Positions 48,001 through 61,398 are shown, numbered from the stretch's first letter. The stretch is 64,000 nucleotides of DNA from Massospora cicadina (GCA_022478985.1 JAKSZP010014537.1:62001-126000); one strand, 5' to 3'. A program made the numbers and translations. The notes: generated by a model from the letters alone, not told the origin.

Positions 48001-48587
48001 TCCAATCTCATCAGAAATCCCCTACTATATGGGCATATTTAATCTCTTGGCAACTGGTCAGTCAGTTAGCGCTACTTTTTGTTTTTTACTCATTTTGGTT
48101 GGGTAGTAATGTCCCCAAATATGATGTTCAACTCTTCAAAGTAGGTGGTATAATAGAATCCTGATAGTACTCTTCTTATTCGCAGATTCCGTCGCAGCTG
48201 CATACTTCCAATATGTATCAGGTGGGATCTTCACACTAATCAACAGGGCCATCCAGCGTAAAACCCTGTTTGTATCTCCAAGTTTTGCTAGCGTTCAGTG
48301 GGAGCCATTCCTCTGTGCTAACGGTAGGCAGTAGCTGCCTTATACCTTTCTCAGTCAAAATCTTGTGTATGGAGTAGTTGGATTAATCCATTTTAAACTA
48401 GCACGTACATTGTTTCCACGGTTTGACATATTCAACATTAAATACCAGCATAAGTTGTAGCTCAATATGTTCGCCATGCTGGCTTTGAAATCAGTCTTCA
48501 CTTAAACTCAAAGAAAAATGTGTCCTGATTAAAAAGTCATAGTTTTCATTGATCAAAACCACTGCCAGTGCTGTCAGGACCATGTGC

Positions 48588-48779
48588 TCAAAGTGTAATG
48601 GTAATGTGGAATAAGCTCCTAGAGCAGGGTAACGTCAGTCCTGCAGTGGCGTAACTAATGTTGTAGTCAAAATTGGGTATGAACTTCAGCTTCTTTAAAA
48701 GTTTAGATGAAATGATGTTAACTGGAGCCCCAGTGTCCAGTACTGCCAAAATTCGCAACTTCTGGATAAATACTTCCAC
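48588..48779 (-). pseudogene. element L aspartic protease
   Basis: A clean retropepsin core is present: LRILAVLDTGAPVNIISSKL with D-T-G-A encoded at 48737-48726. It lies between gag and RT as in other gypsy elements and would cut the gag-pol precursor. The open frame is only 63 codons and its continuation is broken. Confidence 0.82.
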
Positions 48780-49099
48780 TTTTATTATGCACTTGCCAAA
48801 GGGTTTCCGGTATTTATTACATTGGTATCAAATTCCTCAAACTGTCTAAGAGAAGCGCTCATGGTTGCTCTGAGTACCCTTGCCAGCCTGTGTCAAGTCT
48901 TTGATGGTAGCCATAACTGATTGCTCTCCTTCTTAACTGAATTGATGGCCAAGGTAGGGTAATTCGCCTGAACCAAATAGTTATTGCACAATTAGGATCT
49001 GTCAGTGCCATGAACTTTTATTCTAGCAGGAACAGCCACTACGCTAGATGCCCTAACACATAGTATCCTGTACTAGCCAGATTGTCTTCATGATCATCT

Positions 49100-50530
49100 T
49101 CACCCTCAGTGTGGAGATCCACCCAGTTTATATCGCTGGGTATCCTCTTTAGGGGAGTGTCCTTTTTGCAGTGACAAGTAATGGACAAGATCAGTAAAAG
49201 TGTTTAGGTTGCTGACACTTATTGCAAGTCATCTCTTGATGAGGCAAGCACTCAGGTGGCTTGGAGCTTTTTCTCTTAGTATGTCACCCTTATCATTAGT
49301 GACATAGACAGCCTTTTTAAATCGTTGAGGGGTGGTGTTGATCCCATGGCCTTATGTTCAGCTTTATACATCCCTTGTACATTTAGTAATGCTTCCTAAA
49401 GCACCTTGAGGGACATCACGCTAATAACCACTAGAGTTATGTGCATCCTTAAATTATGATTTATCTTCATTGAGCTCAATTTACAGTTTTCGCAGTAGGA
49501 AAATCCATAGTTCTGGTAGTCCATAATTGCTGAGCCTTGAGATAGAAGTGAGAGGCATAATTTGCTACTGACTCATTATTGCCCCTTTTAATTCAAGACT
49601 ATCTCTTATTTCATATTTTGAACGTCATGTTCACTAATGAACCCTGAGAGTAGGATAATTGTTACTTCAGTCCAGGATAGTATAGATCGTAGGCTCACAC
49701 TAAGGATCTCCTGAGCCTTGCAGATCATAATTTTTTGCATGTGGCGAGCCTTCTGGAGATTGCTAGCACCATCCATGCTATTCTCATACATCTGGAGGAA
49801 ACCAGAAATTGTTCCTTCTCCAAGTGTGTACATAGTCTTAAAGTATGGTATAAAGTTGAGATCCTTTTCAACAGGATCTGCAAGCATCATAGTTGGTGAG
49901 TCGCAGTTCTTACCAGTTGTGGTACATTCTATTGAGCAACTTAGATGGGTGCCTCCAATCAGGTTATAGATCAGTAGAGGTAGGTTTGGGTATAGTGTTG
50001 AATTTTGATCTTCTTCAGATGGTTGGTTCTTCTTCTGTAGTATGGTGGGGTTTTGAACGTCTATTGTATGAATACAATAGACCAGATGGTGACTATAGTT
50101 AATATATAACTCCTTTGTAATAGCACTTGAAAGTCATATTCTCCTTTCATTACTTGGACGATGACACGCTGCCCTGATCTTACTGAACTAAGTAAATACT
50201 AGACTTGGTACAACTTAAAGTATTAAGCACAAAAAGCTTATAAGTTAAACTATAAACTAGTGTTAATAGTTGATTGTGTTTTATTAGTATCAACCTGGAG
50301 ATAATTTATAGGGTTCGATTTCACCACATCTTACCCATGACATCTCATTTTTGATGGCACTTTGCCAGAGGAACACGTAAAATGTTCATTTGAGGGTTTA
50401 CAAATACTTTGACTCAGGGCATTTCTCATGGCCTCAGGGTCAGTGTAAATAACGTCAATATTCTCAAGATGGCGTTTCAGACGCATCTGCAAATAGCTGA
50501 ACCAATCTCTTTCACAAGCAATCGGCAGCA
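49100..50530 (-). pseudogene. element L gag with CCHC knuckle
   Basis: The capsid-like region 49890-49606 reads VEKDLNFIPYFKTMYTLGEG, then TISGFLQMYENSMDGASNLQ. This is similar in spirit to the A1 gag block PGEGNIISFLYLYEKVLREA, suggesting related capsids. A zinc knuckle is at 49226-49185 (CNKCQQPKHFY, a stop, then S-C), fitting C-x2-C-x4-H-x4-C with one codon lost to TGA. Another open piece at 50531-50331 may be the gag N-terminus. The function, RNA packaging and particle assembly, is assigned by family. Confidence 0.75.
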
Positions 50531-50559
50531 CATACCAATGCGATTTGTACCACTAATTA

Positions 50560-51235
50560 GTAATTAATTTGATCAAAAACTTGACTGACATTAAAAACTA
50601 ATTTTGACATAGACCAACAAAGCCCACGTGCCTGAGTCATTAAGTCAATACTTTATATTTTGTTCGACCTAACCAACAAAACCACAAGCCTATGTCATCA
50701 TAGTCAAATATTATTAAGTTAAATCTCTAGGCCACGAATCCCAAGTTTGGATATACTGGGATATTTTTAATTTATAGTAACTGACAAATTAAATCCAGTC
50801 AATCATTCAACCTATAGTACACTTTTATGCCTTCAAATCTTCTGCATTCTTGTTCATAGCAAACAGCATATTGTCATGCTGTTCCAAGCGCACTCCATAT
50901 ACATTCAAACCGGTGATATTTTTGCCATTCTCTTTCTCAAAGAATATGGGTCTCTCCTTGAATTTCTTGATCATATCTTCCTATTTTATAGTAGGTGATG
51001 GTCCTCTCACATTAGGCCATGAGGCATTTAGTGCTCTTATAGTTGTCTTCTTGACATGATTAAGTTGTTGAATATATTATGAACTTATAATCATAGGGTA
51101 TAGAGCTTTAGATAAATTGTATACTTCTCCCTCACTAGGAGTTTACAAGAATCCTCTTTGTATTATACTTCCTTATCCACTTCATCATTAAACTGTCATA
51201 AGAACTATCGCGATCTTCACTGGGGCCTGATGATG
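50560..51235 (-). other. element L leader region
   Basis: This lies between the primer-binding site and gag on the minus strand. A plus-strand open stretch (50850-51059) has no motif and is probably chance. I see no other feature. Confidence 0.45.
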
Positions 51236-51238
51236 CCA

Positions 51239-51255
51239 CCCATAAGTGAGCTCCA
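51239..51255 (-). promoter_or_regulatory. candidate tRNA primer-binding site of element L
   Basis: On the minus strand tggagctcacttatggg begins with TGG about two bases after the 5' LTR. It shares the core TGGnGCTCACT with the sites of J and A1, and GGG follows at the same distance. It was found by looking for that core. Confidence 0.6.
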
Positions 51256-51257
51256 CA

Positions 51258-52477
51258 ATCAGCTCTCTGATCTCGTCTCACTTAACATGTGAGTCTAACT
51301 CACTTCTCAGGATGTCTACTCCGCGCAGATTAGGCATCAGAAAACTTTCATTATGATCATACTCACCCTTAAAGAGCAAATTCTCCTCTGATGCTACCCC
51401 TTGTAGCATTGCTCACTGTAATAAACTGTTTACACTCAATGTGAAACTCTTGTTGACACTCTTAGACATTTCACTGTACGTTGGCCATCAAGATAAAATG
51501 GAAGCCAATCCAAACTTTCCCTTGGCATCTCAGCTCCAAGGCATTCATGATAGAAAGTGTCCAGATCCAAACGGAGCAGATCTCTGACTAGTTACTGTCT
51601 TATGTATATTTGGCTCATCATGGACTGTTAGGGGCGATTAGTTTACTTAAACAACTATAAGTGCAAGTAAAAGGAAAAACCTAAGGTTCTGTGTAGGGTT
51701 TTCTAAGGGGATCAAAAGCAAAGTAGTTTGTCTCCAAGGGATAATTCAAGATATAAAGTTTACACAATAATATAAAGTAATCATGGAATTTGGGTTTCAA
51801 TGCGTGGAATTTTTAAGATACTTTAATTAGACGTCTTTTAACTGCTGCTATAGTGGCCTAATCCATTTAAGACTATTCTTGTAGCTTCAAGCTTCTTCTA
51901 GCAGTGGTTATCCATGAACTTGGATGTTCTGGGGCCCATTCACCCTTCCCCTCTTCTGGGTTGTAGTTCTTTGTACCTTCTGATGATATTGTTTTATTAC
52001 TAAATTTAATAAAGTCCTTCTCAACTTCAGGTTTGAGCAATGGCGCTAATGTGATGTGCCTAGCATCAGAATTCTAAGGTATTCTCAGATTAGATGATTT
52101 CCTGATTTAGTAATATTCAATTTTGTGCCTTGAATGCTTCTATTGTGGTAACTTGATTTGCTTATCATTACATCATTAGCAAAATATTATTATTTTAGCC
52201 TCTACAGGTATACAAGTGCCAATTTTTAAATTGATTTTGAAAATGTCGTTGGTTTCATATATTAAATCCTCTGACTCATCAGGGTTTAGTTATTCTTCAT
52301 GACGTCTTCTGCTCTTAATGAAAATTTCCTGTGCTCATCTGATCCTATAAAAGGGGCTCATTCACCATCATCTGTGGAAGGTTGATCACTGTACCTCCAC
52401 TGGCTTGAGGTTGAATTCTAGTCATTCCACTGGTTGAGGAATGATTTGTGTAACCAGTCGTGGTCTCATCCATGATA
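51258..52477 (-). repeat. 5' LTR of element L
   Basis: Similar to 44179-45381. The outer (high-coordinate) edge is placed where similarity stops, opposite the TGT start of the 3' LTR, though here it reads TAT. The inner edge is placed by the primer-binding site. Confidence 0.83.
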
Positions 52478-54277
52478 GGAGAATACTGGAGATTCTGATG
52501 GGTAAAACTTCGTATATATGGATTACTTCCTCAATAGCTAAAAAAGCTGATAACTCTATTCTTTTTCCTTGGGTTGATACTGGTGAGAAATTAAATGTGG
52601 ATTTTATGTCTGCTAAACAACAGAAAACACATCAAAAGGTCCCTAAAAACTTCTAATAAGGTAACGCAAGATTTAGTTCCCCCTGATTCAGTTTCTAATT
52701 TCAAAGACACTGGTGCATGAACCAATACAAGCACTCAGCAACTTCAAGTGCCCAGGTGGCAGATCTCCTGAGCAGTACTAAGATGTGATAGATCATAATC
52801 TTCTCAATTCATCACATCATTCTCATGTAATGATGTATTTGACTAAGCCTAATCACATGGGTGACCTCTTTGAAAATTAGATTTCTTAAAATAACAGAGA
52901 GTTTTGGTTTTTTGCCTCCTCACATAAAAATATGACATCATATTAGTTTAGGAGAGCTGACTCGGGTAAGCGTTCTCATACCCAAAGATTATATAGTCCC
53001 ATGAGTGCGGCTGAGTCTATTTAACCAGCTCACCACTCATAGAGCAGCTCATGTTTCCAACTGAAAATAGAGACACTCAACGTTGCAGGTTCAGGGCTTT
53101 CACATCAAGTTAATAAAATAAATCTCTTGCTTAAACCACCTGCTGACATATTGAGGATCCAATAAACCCTTTGTTTAACAGGAGAGAAAAAGGAATGGTC
53201 ACAAGCTCTTCAGCTATAAATTCCACTTGATGCCAATGATGTGGTTTCTTATTTCCCTACCAATGGCTTAGTGTGCTAAAACTCTAAGAATTTCTAAATG
53301 ATTGGGCACAAGCTGTCACATTCATATGGAATAGTGAGAAACTTTCTCAATTTAACATAAATCATTAAAGCTCCCATTACCACGTTAATTTTCTTGTGAG
53401 AGTTTCACAACTTGATCATTAAGATAACACACTTATAATAGCAATTAAAATTGTTGATCAATTGCTGCTACTGATTGCTTGCCATCAACTTCTCAATATC
53501 CCTGGGACATATAAACCTTTTTGGCTTATAAAGTGATTATAAAATGAATTATCTCTCTCCAGTGATTTTTCCAGCATAACTCACATGACACGCCCACGCA
53601 TGTAGCAGGCTCTTTGCTATCAATGATCCATATAGAATACATCATTCCACCTTTATTTTAAAGCCTCTTATTTTTAGTATATACTACCATGGTGCAGTTT
53701 TTAGATCTTTGTTTAATAGTAATTATCTTGTACTCAAATGGACTACCACAGACTCAGCCGCGCGGAATAAGCTATATAAAAATATAATATGTAGTGTGGG
53801 GTTATCAAAACTGGATGTCCCAAAAATCAAAACAACCTATATGATGTGCCTTTTTTCAAAGAAAAACCTTGTCATATGAGGTCTTCTAAAACAACACATT
53901 ACAGCCACTGTAAAATGAATTTCTGCCCGTCGGCACCACACATCTATGGCTTTAGTTTTCACTTCCAACACTCTCTAATTCATCTGGAAAGAAACGCCCT
54001 TGCAGGTGATATAGCATTTCATGGACTCGCAAATAGGTTGCAACAACTATTTGCCTTTAAGAGTTAGACCTTGAACACCAACACCATTTAAGTATCCTGG
54101 CTGGAGCCCTACAGATCACCAAAGGGTAGAAGTCAAAAATATGATTTATGCGCCACAATAATGCATAGACATAAGGTACTTCTTGTGCCCAAGTTCATTC
54201 TAGCTCAGGCGCAATTGTTTTCTCCCCAAAGAAGTGTCTAAGACCTTTCAACAATAAGACATTCCCCATGTTAAGCT
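52478..54277. other. decayed DNA, possible 5' part of LINE K
   Basis: Open stretches at 52441-52656 and 53846-54067 carry no motif I recognise. By position, 53600-54277 could be the endonuclease part of LINE K, whose RT starts right after, but I could not confirm any EEP landmark. No gene is called. Confidence 0.4.
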
Positions 54278-57200
54278 ATGAATTTGGAACAGAGGACGTA
54301 CAACGATATTAAGCACAAAATAACTTATTCTCCTTGTGACCTAACTACTATGATTTGGTGTTGTCTCTATAAGCGAGCTATGGATGCTGTATACAGGGGA
54401 CCCTATTTGAAAAGCCCTAGACCGTATGACAATCTTTATGAGATCTATTGGACACACTTTATTTTAACTGCGCCTCTACTCAAAACATCCATCAATAAGT
54501 GCCTTCTAGAAACTCGCCTACTGCCTGGTGAGTCAGAAGACTTTATGGTAACCTTATTAAAAAATGTGATCCTGACAACCTGGGTAATCAACACCCAATC
54601 TCATTTACCAACACAGATTATAAAAGAATGGCTAAAAACCTAATAAAATGACTATGTAAACTCGCTCAAAAAGCCTATCAAGAAAATATAATGGATATGT
54701 TCCCAACTGCAGTATATGGAAAAACATCCACACAGTTGCAAACGTGTGCCAGTCTTAAATTAGATAGTGCATTAATATTTTTTTGATTCACAAAAAGAAT
54801 ATAATTGCATGCATTGTAAAAATCTTAGATCGACATAATAAACTTCTTCTTTCAACCTCACTTTATTAACTGGGTGATCTTTTCAACTGAGCCATAAATC
54901 ATGGCCATCCATATCTTAGGGCTTGTTAATGACCCAATTTCCCACAGTGTGGTTTAAAACAGGGCGACAATCTAAGCCTTTTGTTGTACAGCTTGGGCCT
55001 AGACCCAGTACTGCATGCCATAGATTAGAACCTGAAATGCATTGTTTCTCAGGGTCAAAATCTTTTTAAAGTATTGGCATCAATAGATGATTGTCTAGTA
55101 AGTGTTTACAATCCATCTGAAGCTTGCTCCCTATAAATTATCATCAGTCAGTATGAGAAAATATGCAATGCTAAAATTAATTGCCATAAGATTGAGGTTC
55201 TGATACACGGAAAACACTATCATCAGTGATGTAATGGGACTTCTTGCCAACCTTCATACAGAAAGTTAATCATATCATTTTAAGCAATTCACTTCTATCC
55301 AACCCATTTGCCACTCAATAGTTTTGATAAACTATGGAAGATGCGCAACTATTGTTATGGAGAGAATCTCCTATTTATAAACTTAAACCATGTACCCAGT
55401 CTTTATGGACTCTTAATTGGCTTTTTGAGAAATTTGTACTAGAAAACACACTAGTCCATTCAAAAGTATTCTAAAACACTCATGCCATACCATTCACCAC
55501 CGCCTCTTTTAACTCACTAAGGGATATACTACATTTATGTCATTAGGATGACCACCGGGCACCCATCAGGATTGAAAATCTCTTTGGCTCAAGTTCTACA
55601 GGTGTCATTTCTCTAACTTTAATGAAACACTAATATATAAGCAAATAGGTTTGTTCATATAACTAGTGCTATCCTCAAGTTCTTCAAAATCTACAGCAGT
55701 GAGAGGAAACTTTGCAAGATTATTGTGGCTGACAAATCTACCGCACCCAACACTTAGATGAGAGATTTAGCCTCTTATTCAAATGCAGCAGTCCCCCACC
55801 ATACCCATTCCCATTTTAAAGATATACTACATATTACAAAGAATTACAATTGGAGCTTCCAAAAAGGCTGACATGACTAATCTCTGCACATGGCAAGCCC
55901 AAAATTATTCAACTGTTTTAAAATGCACCAGTGGCTCCAGAGACCTTACACCTCAAAATATTGTCATTCTATCAAAAATTGATCTAGTGATTTCAATTGA
56001 AATTTTTACTCTTTACAAAATCAAAAGGAGATATAGAAACATAATCATCATACCTTTTTTCTCAAAAAAAGAGATCACATCTGTAAGTTCCTTACCCAGT
56101 CTTATCATCTAGCATAAAGCTTTAACGCCAATGCAACCTTTGTCCAGTATGTGGTGGTCATAATACTCTTGTCTATAGAATAGAGGAATGTCCTATATCC
56201 ATATCAACTGGAATGAAGTGTCTCATCTGTTCCATATGCCTGAGACTACCACATTTTACTGTACTTTGAAAGTCTAGGCTATGCCTGACCACCACATAGC
56301 CTGAATTCTCTAATAGTAAAATTAGGCCAACCAGGTGGTTGTGAGGGCCTCAACCCTCAAGTATCAATTGAAGAATTTAGATGAAATTTTAGATTAAAAG
56401 TAAATACATCACACCAAAAATGGTAATATTTGACCATTCAATAGTGAACAAAAGGTCAAAAAAGTTTTTTAGGTAAAAAAATAGCTAAAAAATTAGATAT
56501 GGCCCAGATTACCATCAGAAAGTCTAAAACGGGTCTGGATGATAATTTCATAGTTTAAAATCTTTGGAATAGGCCCCCAAGGGCCAAGCTGTCTGAAGAC
56601 TCTGCGGGATCTTCCCCTTGCATAATTACCAAGTTATCCTTCCTCATAGTATTTAAACAAGCTATAAAAGGTTCTTGAAGCAACTTTTTTTATTTCCTAA
56701 ATAAAGCTAATAAATTTGAAATTATTAACATTTTGTAACGCATCTTCCTAGAAAAATTAAAAAACTGTCATCATGATTGCCAGGAAGGATATCCCAGATC
56801 TAAAACATTGTACCACTTACATACTGCTACTCCTTAGGGATAAAACCCAACTGTTTATATACAAAAAGACTCTCTTTAATAGTGCTGTTCCTCCTAAGAT
56901 GCTAATGTAGCTAACAGAAGTGCAATTTTAATTTTTAGTACTCTATCCTATTTTGTGGCTATGACTTTATCCTAGTTAGCAAACCTTTTAGAGCAAAATT
57001 AAAAGCAATACCTGTCACACTAATTAGAATTAATTTGCCATGCAGGTAATTTCCCAAATTCCAGAAACAATTAGAGCACTAATAGCAACCAAATCATTGT
57101 GGGCAATCTACACTGTAATACTAAAAGTTATCAACAAGGCCCTTAATTAAGGCTGAAGTATTGGCTAATTTATGCTGTTATCTCACTTATAATTTCTAGT

Positions 57201-57490
57201 ATTATTGCTTTAAATACATGCCCCTTTGATGCCAACATATCCAATTGTGGAGTCTACCTGGATCTTGGAGATTGATCTTTACTCCTGTACATATATCATA
57301 TGGACGTTATCCTGAGGCTCTCAGGTCTTGCCACCATGTCCACCAGCCTCTACCATTGATTACAGGGACAGTGTCAAATAAACTCCTATCCTGGTCAAGT
57401 CAGGGCTCCTTTGGAGTGTTTCCTTTCTTTTCTCGCTTTTATTTTCTTTTTTTTTAAGATTGGTCTAAGGTCTTCCTGCTTTGAATAAAC
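54278..57490 (+). mobile_element. LINE K, ancient ORF2 remnant
   Basis: The plus strand carries an RT of the G/H/F type in badly decayed form. Landmarks in order are CLLETRLLPGESEDFMVTLL (54490-54560, compare SLLETRLLPGGHEAFTVTLF in LINE G), then CGLKQGDNLSLLLYSLGLDP (~54955-55015). The active-site block is LASIDDCLVSV, where F-A-D-D has become S-I-D-D (55080-55091). The C-terminal Cys/His motif CPVCGGHNTLVYRIEECP lies near 56140-56200, and the far C-terminus IRALIATKSLWAIYTVIL near 57080-57130. The 3' end may be gattggtctaaggtcttcct, then gctttgaataaac (57458-57490), a faint version of the family terminus. No TSD was found. It is probably the oldest LINE here. Confidence 0.72.
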
Positions 57491-58147
57491 AATACATAAC
57501 ATATCTGATAGTATAATTTTATCATCTAGCTAATCAAATTCACCAGAAATAAAATTATACCAATAATAGTTAACTCATTAAAATTATTTTATGTCAACTA
57601 TAATAAAAAAGGGTATACCTTTTACCTTATAATAAAAAGCTAAAGAGCATGTATATGTATAAGCTGGGTATCTTTCAAAATCTTCTATAAAATTTCATTT
57701 ACTGTAGTGATGTGTATCATCATTGTGTATATTATCTAATCAATTAAAAAATAAAACTGGGATAGTTAAAATATTTAATTGATTAGTTGAATTGGCCTAT
57801 AAAAACTGTGAGCAACAACCTGATGGCTGATAGTGATAGATTCAATATTATCCTGAATAAAAATTTAACTAGCCAGTATTTAGATGAAAGTGATTTAATA
57901 AATCGTCTTTTATGTAAAATCATATTAAGTATGATTGTTTCATAGTTCCTATTAATCATGAACCAAAAATAACCAAACTTATTACAAAGATTTTATGAAT
58001 AAGGAGAACTGATACAGTATAGTTATTATTTTTCATTCATAGAAATTTAAATAAAAGTTAAATATAAAATGAAAAAATGGTATATAGGACTGAAATTAGG
58101 ATTTATACATCATGTTGGCTAAGTGTTTATATTATTTTCTGTTCAGT
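57491..58147. other. AT-rich spacer
   Basis: Strongly AT-rich, with no open frame or repeat of note. Confidence 0.55.
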
Positions 58148-58162
58148 AAGCTAAGTGATTTT
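58148..58162. repeat. target-site duplication of LINE H, 5' side
   Basis: The 15-bp sequence aagctaagtgatttt is repeated exactly at 61034-61048. Confidence 0.92.
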
Positions 58163-60877
58163 GCCAAATCGCCTCACGCAAGTACAGCCACATTGCCTCA
58201 AGAAAGTACACTGCCAACATAGAAACAATTAGGCGACCTTGGTGGAGCTGGACCACCTCAAGCTCAATGTTCTGAAGTCCAGCTGCAGCTCCAATTGGGG
58301 TAACAAATGGGTGGAAATATTAGCCCGCCTAAATGCTCTCATATTCAAACACCAGCACAGAATCAAGGTATTGAGAAAAGGTAAGTTCATAAAAGAAGGC
58401 AAAACCTTCTTGACATACTTTTTTCGCCAATTCCACTCCTGCAGCAACCAGCCCATGTGCACACAGGTCCACAAAGTTGACGGCACTGTGGCAACTGACC
58501 CAACGGAGGTCAAGGTGGAAGTACACCATTACTACACCAAACTATACTGTGACGCCTTAACGGACCCCCAAAAAATTAAAAAATTTATACAACCTGCAGG
58601 AATACAAAGCACACTGCCAGACTATAACCTCCTAAATGTCATAACAAAGGAGGAACTCTGGGACACAGTCCACGGTGCACCTTATAGGAATTGCCTAGGA
58701 CCAGATGGGATACCCTATAAAGTTTATAAGAAATACTCAAGCAAATCGCGCCCCTCCTTCTAGCATCCATGAACCAATGACTGCTGGAGACACGTCTCCT
58801 ACCTGGCGGCCAGGACTCCTATGTCATAACTCTGTACAAAAAGGGTGACAAATTGGACCTGGCCAACTGGCGCCCAATTGCACTCTCTAACACTGATATA
58901 AAGCTACTTACAAAAATTCTAGCATCCAGATTAGGCACAATAGTCTCCAATATCCTGTCACCCAATCAATTTGAGTTCATACCAGGGCGCTCAATCTGGA
59001 CCAATATATACTCAGTTGCCAACATATGACAATCCAAAGAATCTGGAGCCCTGGTATTCCTAGACCAGGAGAAGGCATATGACCGTGTTAGCTGGCCATA
59101 CCTGAAGGAATGCCTGAGCGCCTTCAATCTCCCACCCAGATTCATAAGCTGGGCGATGATCCTTACAGAATCAGCATCTATGGCAGTATGCGTCCCTGAC
59201 TTTCTAACCAACAAAATCACACATCATGCAGAGGGCTCAAATAAGGGGACCCCCTCAACCCACTGCTGTACAACTTCAGCTTTTATTCACTCATTTGCGT
59301 TGCTGACTCACGCCTCATGGGCACAATCGCACAAGGCCAGCCACCAGTCAAGATACTAGCCTTTGCGGATGACCGCATAAAAGGTATAGCTAACAATAAT
59401 TATGCCTGACAACTGGAACGCACCATGGAGAGGTATTCCATTGTGAGCAACACATCGCTCAACAAAAGGAAAATGGAAATAATTCTTCTAGGCAAGTACA
59501 CCAACAACTGAACTACAACACCCAAACTTTACAGACTCCCATGAAGGAACAACCCACTCTTCCTACCCTTTTCATCACCTCCTTCAATCAACCCTGTCCA
59601 CCACCTTGGGGTATGGCTGGAGACAGGAGGGTACGCCAACAAAACAATGGAAAACAACCTACTACAGCGGATCACCAACTGAGTTGCCTCCCTTAAGGGA
59701 AGATCCCCAAGACTAACAGGGCGATTAACAGTTGCCAATTCACTCATCCTCCCAATGCTATGATTTCCCGCACACGCAATATCCTTCTCATCAGCCTCCA
59801 TGTCCTCAATCCGCGCACTCATCCAGGGCTGTCTGTGGCCTGGGACCCAGCCACCCGTAAGAGTGGAAACACTCTTTGGCCCACGCTCCAGTGGAGGCAT
59901 AAGCCTAATGAACTTTGAGGTCCACGCTAACCAGATACTGGGGACCTGGATAAAGGAAGTCCTTGCCCCAGACATCCCGCAACAACACTGGTACAGAGCT
60001 ACAAGGGCCAAATTTGCACAGGCGCTAAAATCATCCAACCCACACAACCCATCAAGCCTGCTCACATACCTCATAAACCACCCCACAGCAGTAGGCCCTC
60101 ACGGAACTCCCCTCACACTTCAAACAACTCCTCCACACCATTTGACACATGGGGTGGACAGTCACTATCACAGGCACTAGTCAGGGGAGGGGCAGACCCA
60201 GAGCCCAATTTACGCTTAAGAACCCAGAGGACAACTCCCAGAGGGACACTCACAATGGGACCCCAGACATAGCAAGAATAGACTATCTGGACGCTCAATA
60301 CATCCCATATGACCTCACACAGCAGAAGGCAATATGGAGGCTGACACACCATCCGCTCCTCCAGCCAAGGGGAAGAGCTAACACCTGGCGCTGCCTTAAA
60401 ATAATGTACAGGACTTCAGATTGTGCCAAATCTCTTCATGCGGAGTGTGCTGTGTGTGGAGGGGAAGGCACCCTACACCACCACCTTGAAGCATGTCCCC
60501 CATCATGAGCCATATGGTGGGAAGTTGCGCGCCTGCTTAGAATCCAGAATGACCAGAAACTTTCCATCTCAAGGAGCCTCCTTGTGCTCCAGATTGAGTC
60601 CCCAATACCACCTACCCTCTGCTCCTTAATAGTAACCATCGCAATGTGGACAATCCACACCATTGCTTTGGATGCATTCAGGGGTACCATACCAACCATC
60701 CGTGGGACAATCAATAGATTTCACTTCCACCTACTGGAACACTTCCAAGCCTGGCTTTATGGATACATGAAGCTGAGGCAGCAAAGGCTCATGGAGTCAT
60801 TGTTCCCAGTATGGTTCCTACACACGGACCCCTTTCTACACACCTGCTCCATAACAGGGGAAACCCCCTTGGAGTAG
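58163..60877 (+). pseudogene. LINE H ORF2 fragment: reverse transcriptase
   Basis: The fragment opens upstream of the RT (58239-58763: KKFIQPAGIQSTLPDYNLLN, CLGPDGIPYKVYKKY). It then continues in shifted frames with FKKGDKLDLANWRPIALSNT, FEFIPGRSIWTNIYSVAN and FLDQEKAYDRVSWPYLKEC. The catalytic F-A-D-D is intact at 59362-59373 (ILAFADDRIKGIANNN), followed by NPVHHLGVWLETGGYANK. The C-terminal region parallels LINE G closely (FGPRSSGGISLMNFEVHANQ; CAVCGGEGTLHHHLEACP at about 60445-60500; IVTIAMWTIHTIALDA; FPVWFLHTDPFLHTCSI) and ends at 60877. It carries several frameshifts and TGA/TAG stops. There is no start codon, because the 5' end is lost by truncated reverse transcription. Confidence 0.88.
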
Positions 60878-61033
60878 AGTATCCAACACCCCCCACACCT
60901 GGCAGTACCGGCTGGCAACAGGGGTAGCTTTTCTACTCTGGGGTTCCTAATTCAGTTCCACTTCGCCTTCCCCTCTCACCTATATTTTTTGGTATTGCTT
61001 GTCCCCTGGTCGACTTGCCTCAGTTTGATAAAA
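58163..61033 (+). mobile_element. LINE H, 5'-truncated member of the LINE G family
   Basis: A 2,871-bp plus-strand insertion with exact 15-bp TSDs. It contains RT and the C-terminal part of ORF2 but no endonuclease or ORF1. The 3' end is ttgtcccctggtcgacttgc, then ctcagtttgataaaaa, nearly the same terminus as ORF1-only elements A and D. This gives a direct link between an RT-encoding LINE and the ORF1-only units. Confidence 0.93.
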
Positions 61034-61048
61034 AAGCTAAGTGATTTT
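61034..61048. repeat. target-site duplication of LINE H, 3' side
   Basis: aagctaagtgatttt, exact match to 58148-58162. Confidence 0.92.
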
Positions 61049-61250
61049 ATGTAAGACGTTGATGGTTATTTCTGTGAATTGATTAAGCAATTATATTAAA
61101 ATTAACAATGGCTATATACAAAACCTAATTTTATATATTTAGCTAAATATGATTGATCCAATATCATACTTAAGACTAATGATAGTCATAAACAACGCTA
61201 AATTTAATCTAACTATTTAGTTAATATAAGTTTTAATACATATTAAACTT

Positions 61251-61264
61251 ACTAATGGCCATCT
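61251..61264. repeat. target-site duplication of the SINE-like insert, 3' side
   Basis: actaatggccatct is repeated exactly at 61399-61412. The bases gtaaac also follow both copies, after a 4-base offset at this copy, which may extend the duplication. Confidence 0.8.
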
Positions 61265-61398
61265 AAATGTAAACAACGCAGGTCAACCTTAGGACAAATA
61301 TACCACATTGAGTTTTTTCCTGTGCTGGTTTTGAACCTGTTTAATCAAAACCCAACCAGAGTGGAGCAGGAACCACTCCGCTATGCTATCCACTCCTC
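61265..61398 (-). mobile_element. 134-bp tRNA-derived SINE-like insertion
   Basis: The minus strand holds a near-consensus RNA polymerase III box A (tagcatagcgg, 61388-61378). About 40 nt later comes a box B (ggttcaaaacc, 61337-61327), one base from GGTTCRANNCC. A 3' part unlike a tRNA follows and ends at tgtttacattt. The unit is flanked by exact 14-bp duplications (61251-61264, 61399-61412). It does not fold into a proper tRNA acceptor stem. The structure (pol III head, unrelated body, TSD) is that of a SINE. No second copy was found in the window and its 3' end matches neither LINE family here. Confidence 0.7.

Larger units (their letters stand above)
44179..52477 (-). mobile_element. Ty3/gypsy element L
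   Basis: A minus-strand LTR retrotransposon of 8.3 kb. Two similar ~1.2-kb repeats flank gag, protease, RT, RNase H and integrase remnants in that order. A purine tract adjoins the 3' LTR (45392-45382) and a primer-binding-site candidate adjoins the 5' LTR (51255-51239). LTR divergence is considerable and the pol frames contain stops. No TSD could be fixed, as the low-coordinate LTR edge is uncertain by tens of bases. Confidence 0.86.

Noticed and set aside
57245..57457. Small secreted-protein-like frame with Phe-rich C-terminus
   Set aside because: It lies at the decayed 3' end of LINE K; the hydrophobic tail comes from a T-rich tract.
61265..61398. Functional tRNA gene
   Set aside because: Box A and box B are present but the acceptor and D stems do not pair and flanking TSDs point to a SINE insertion.
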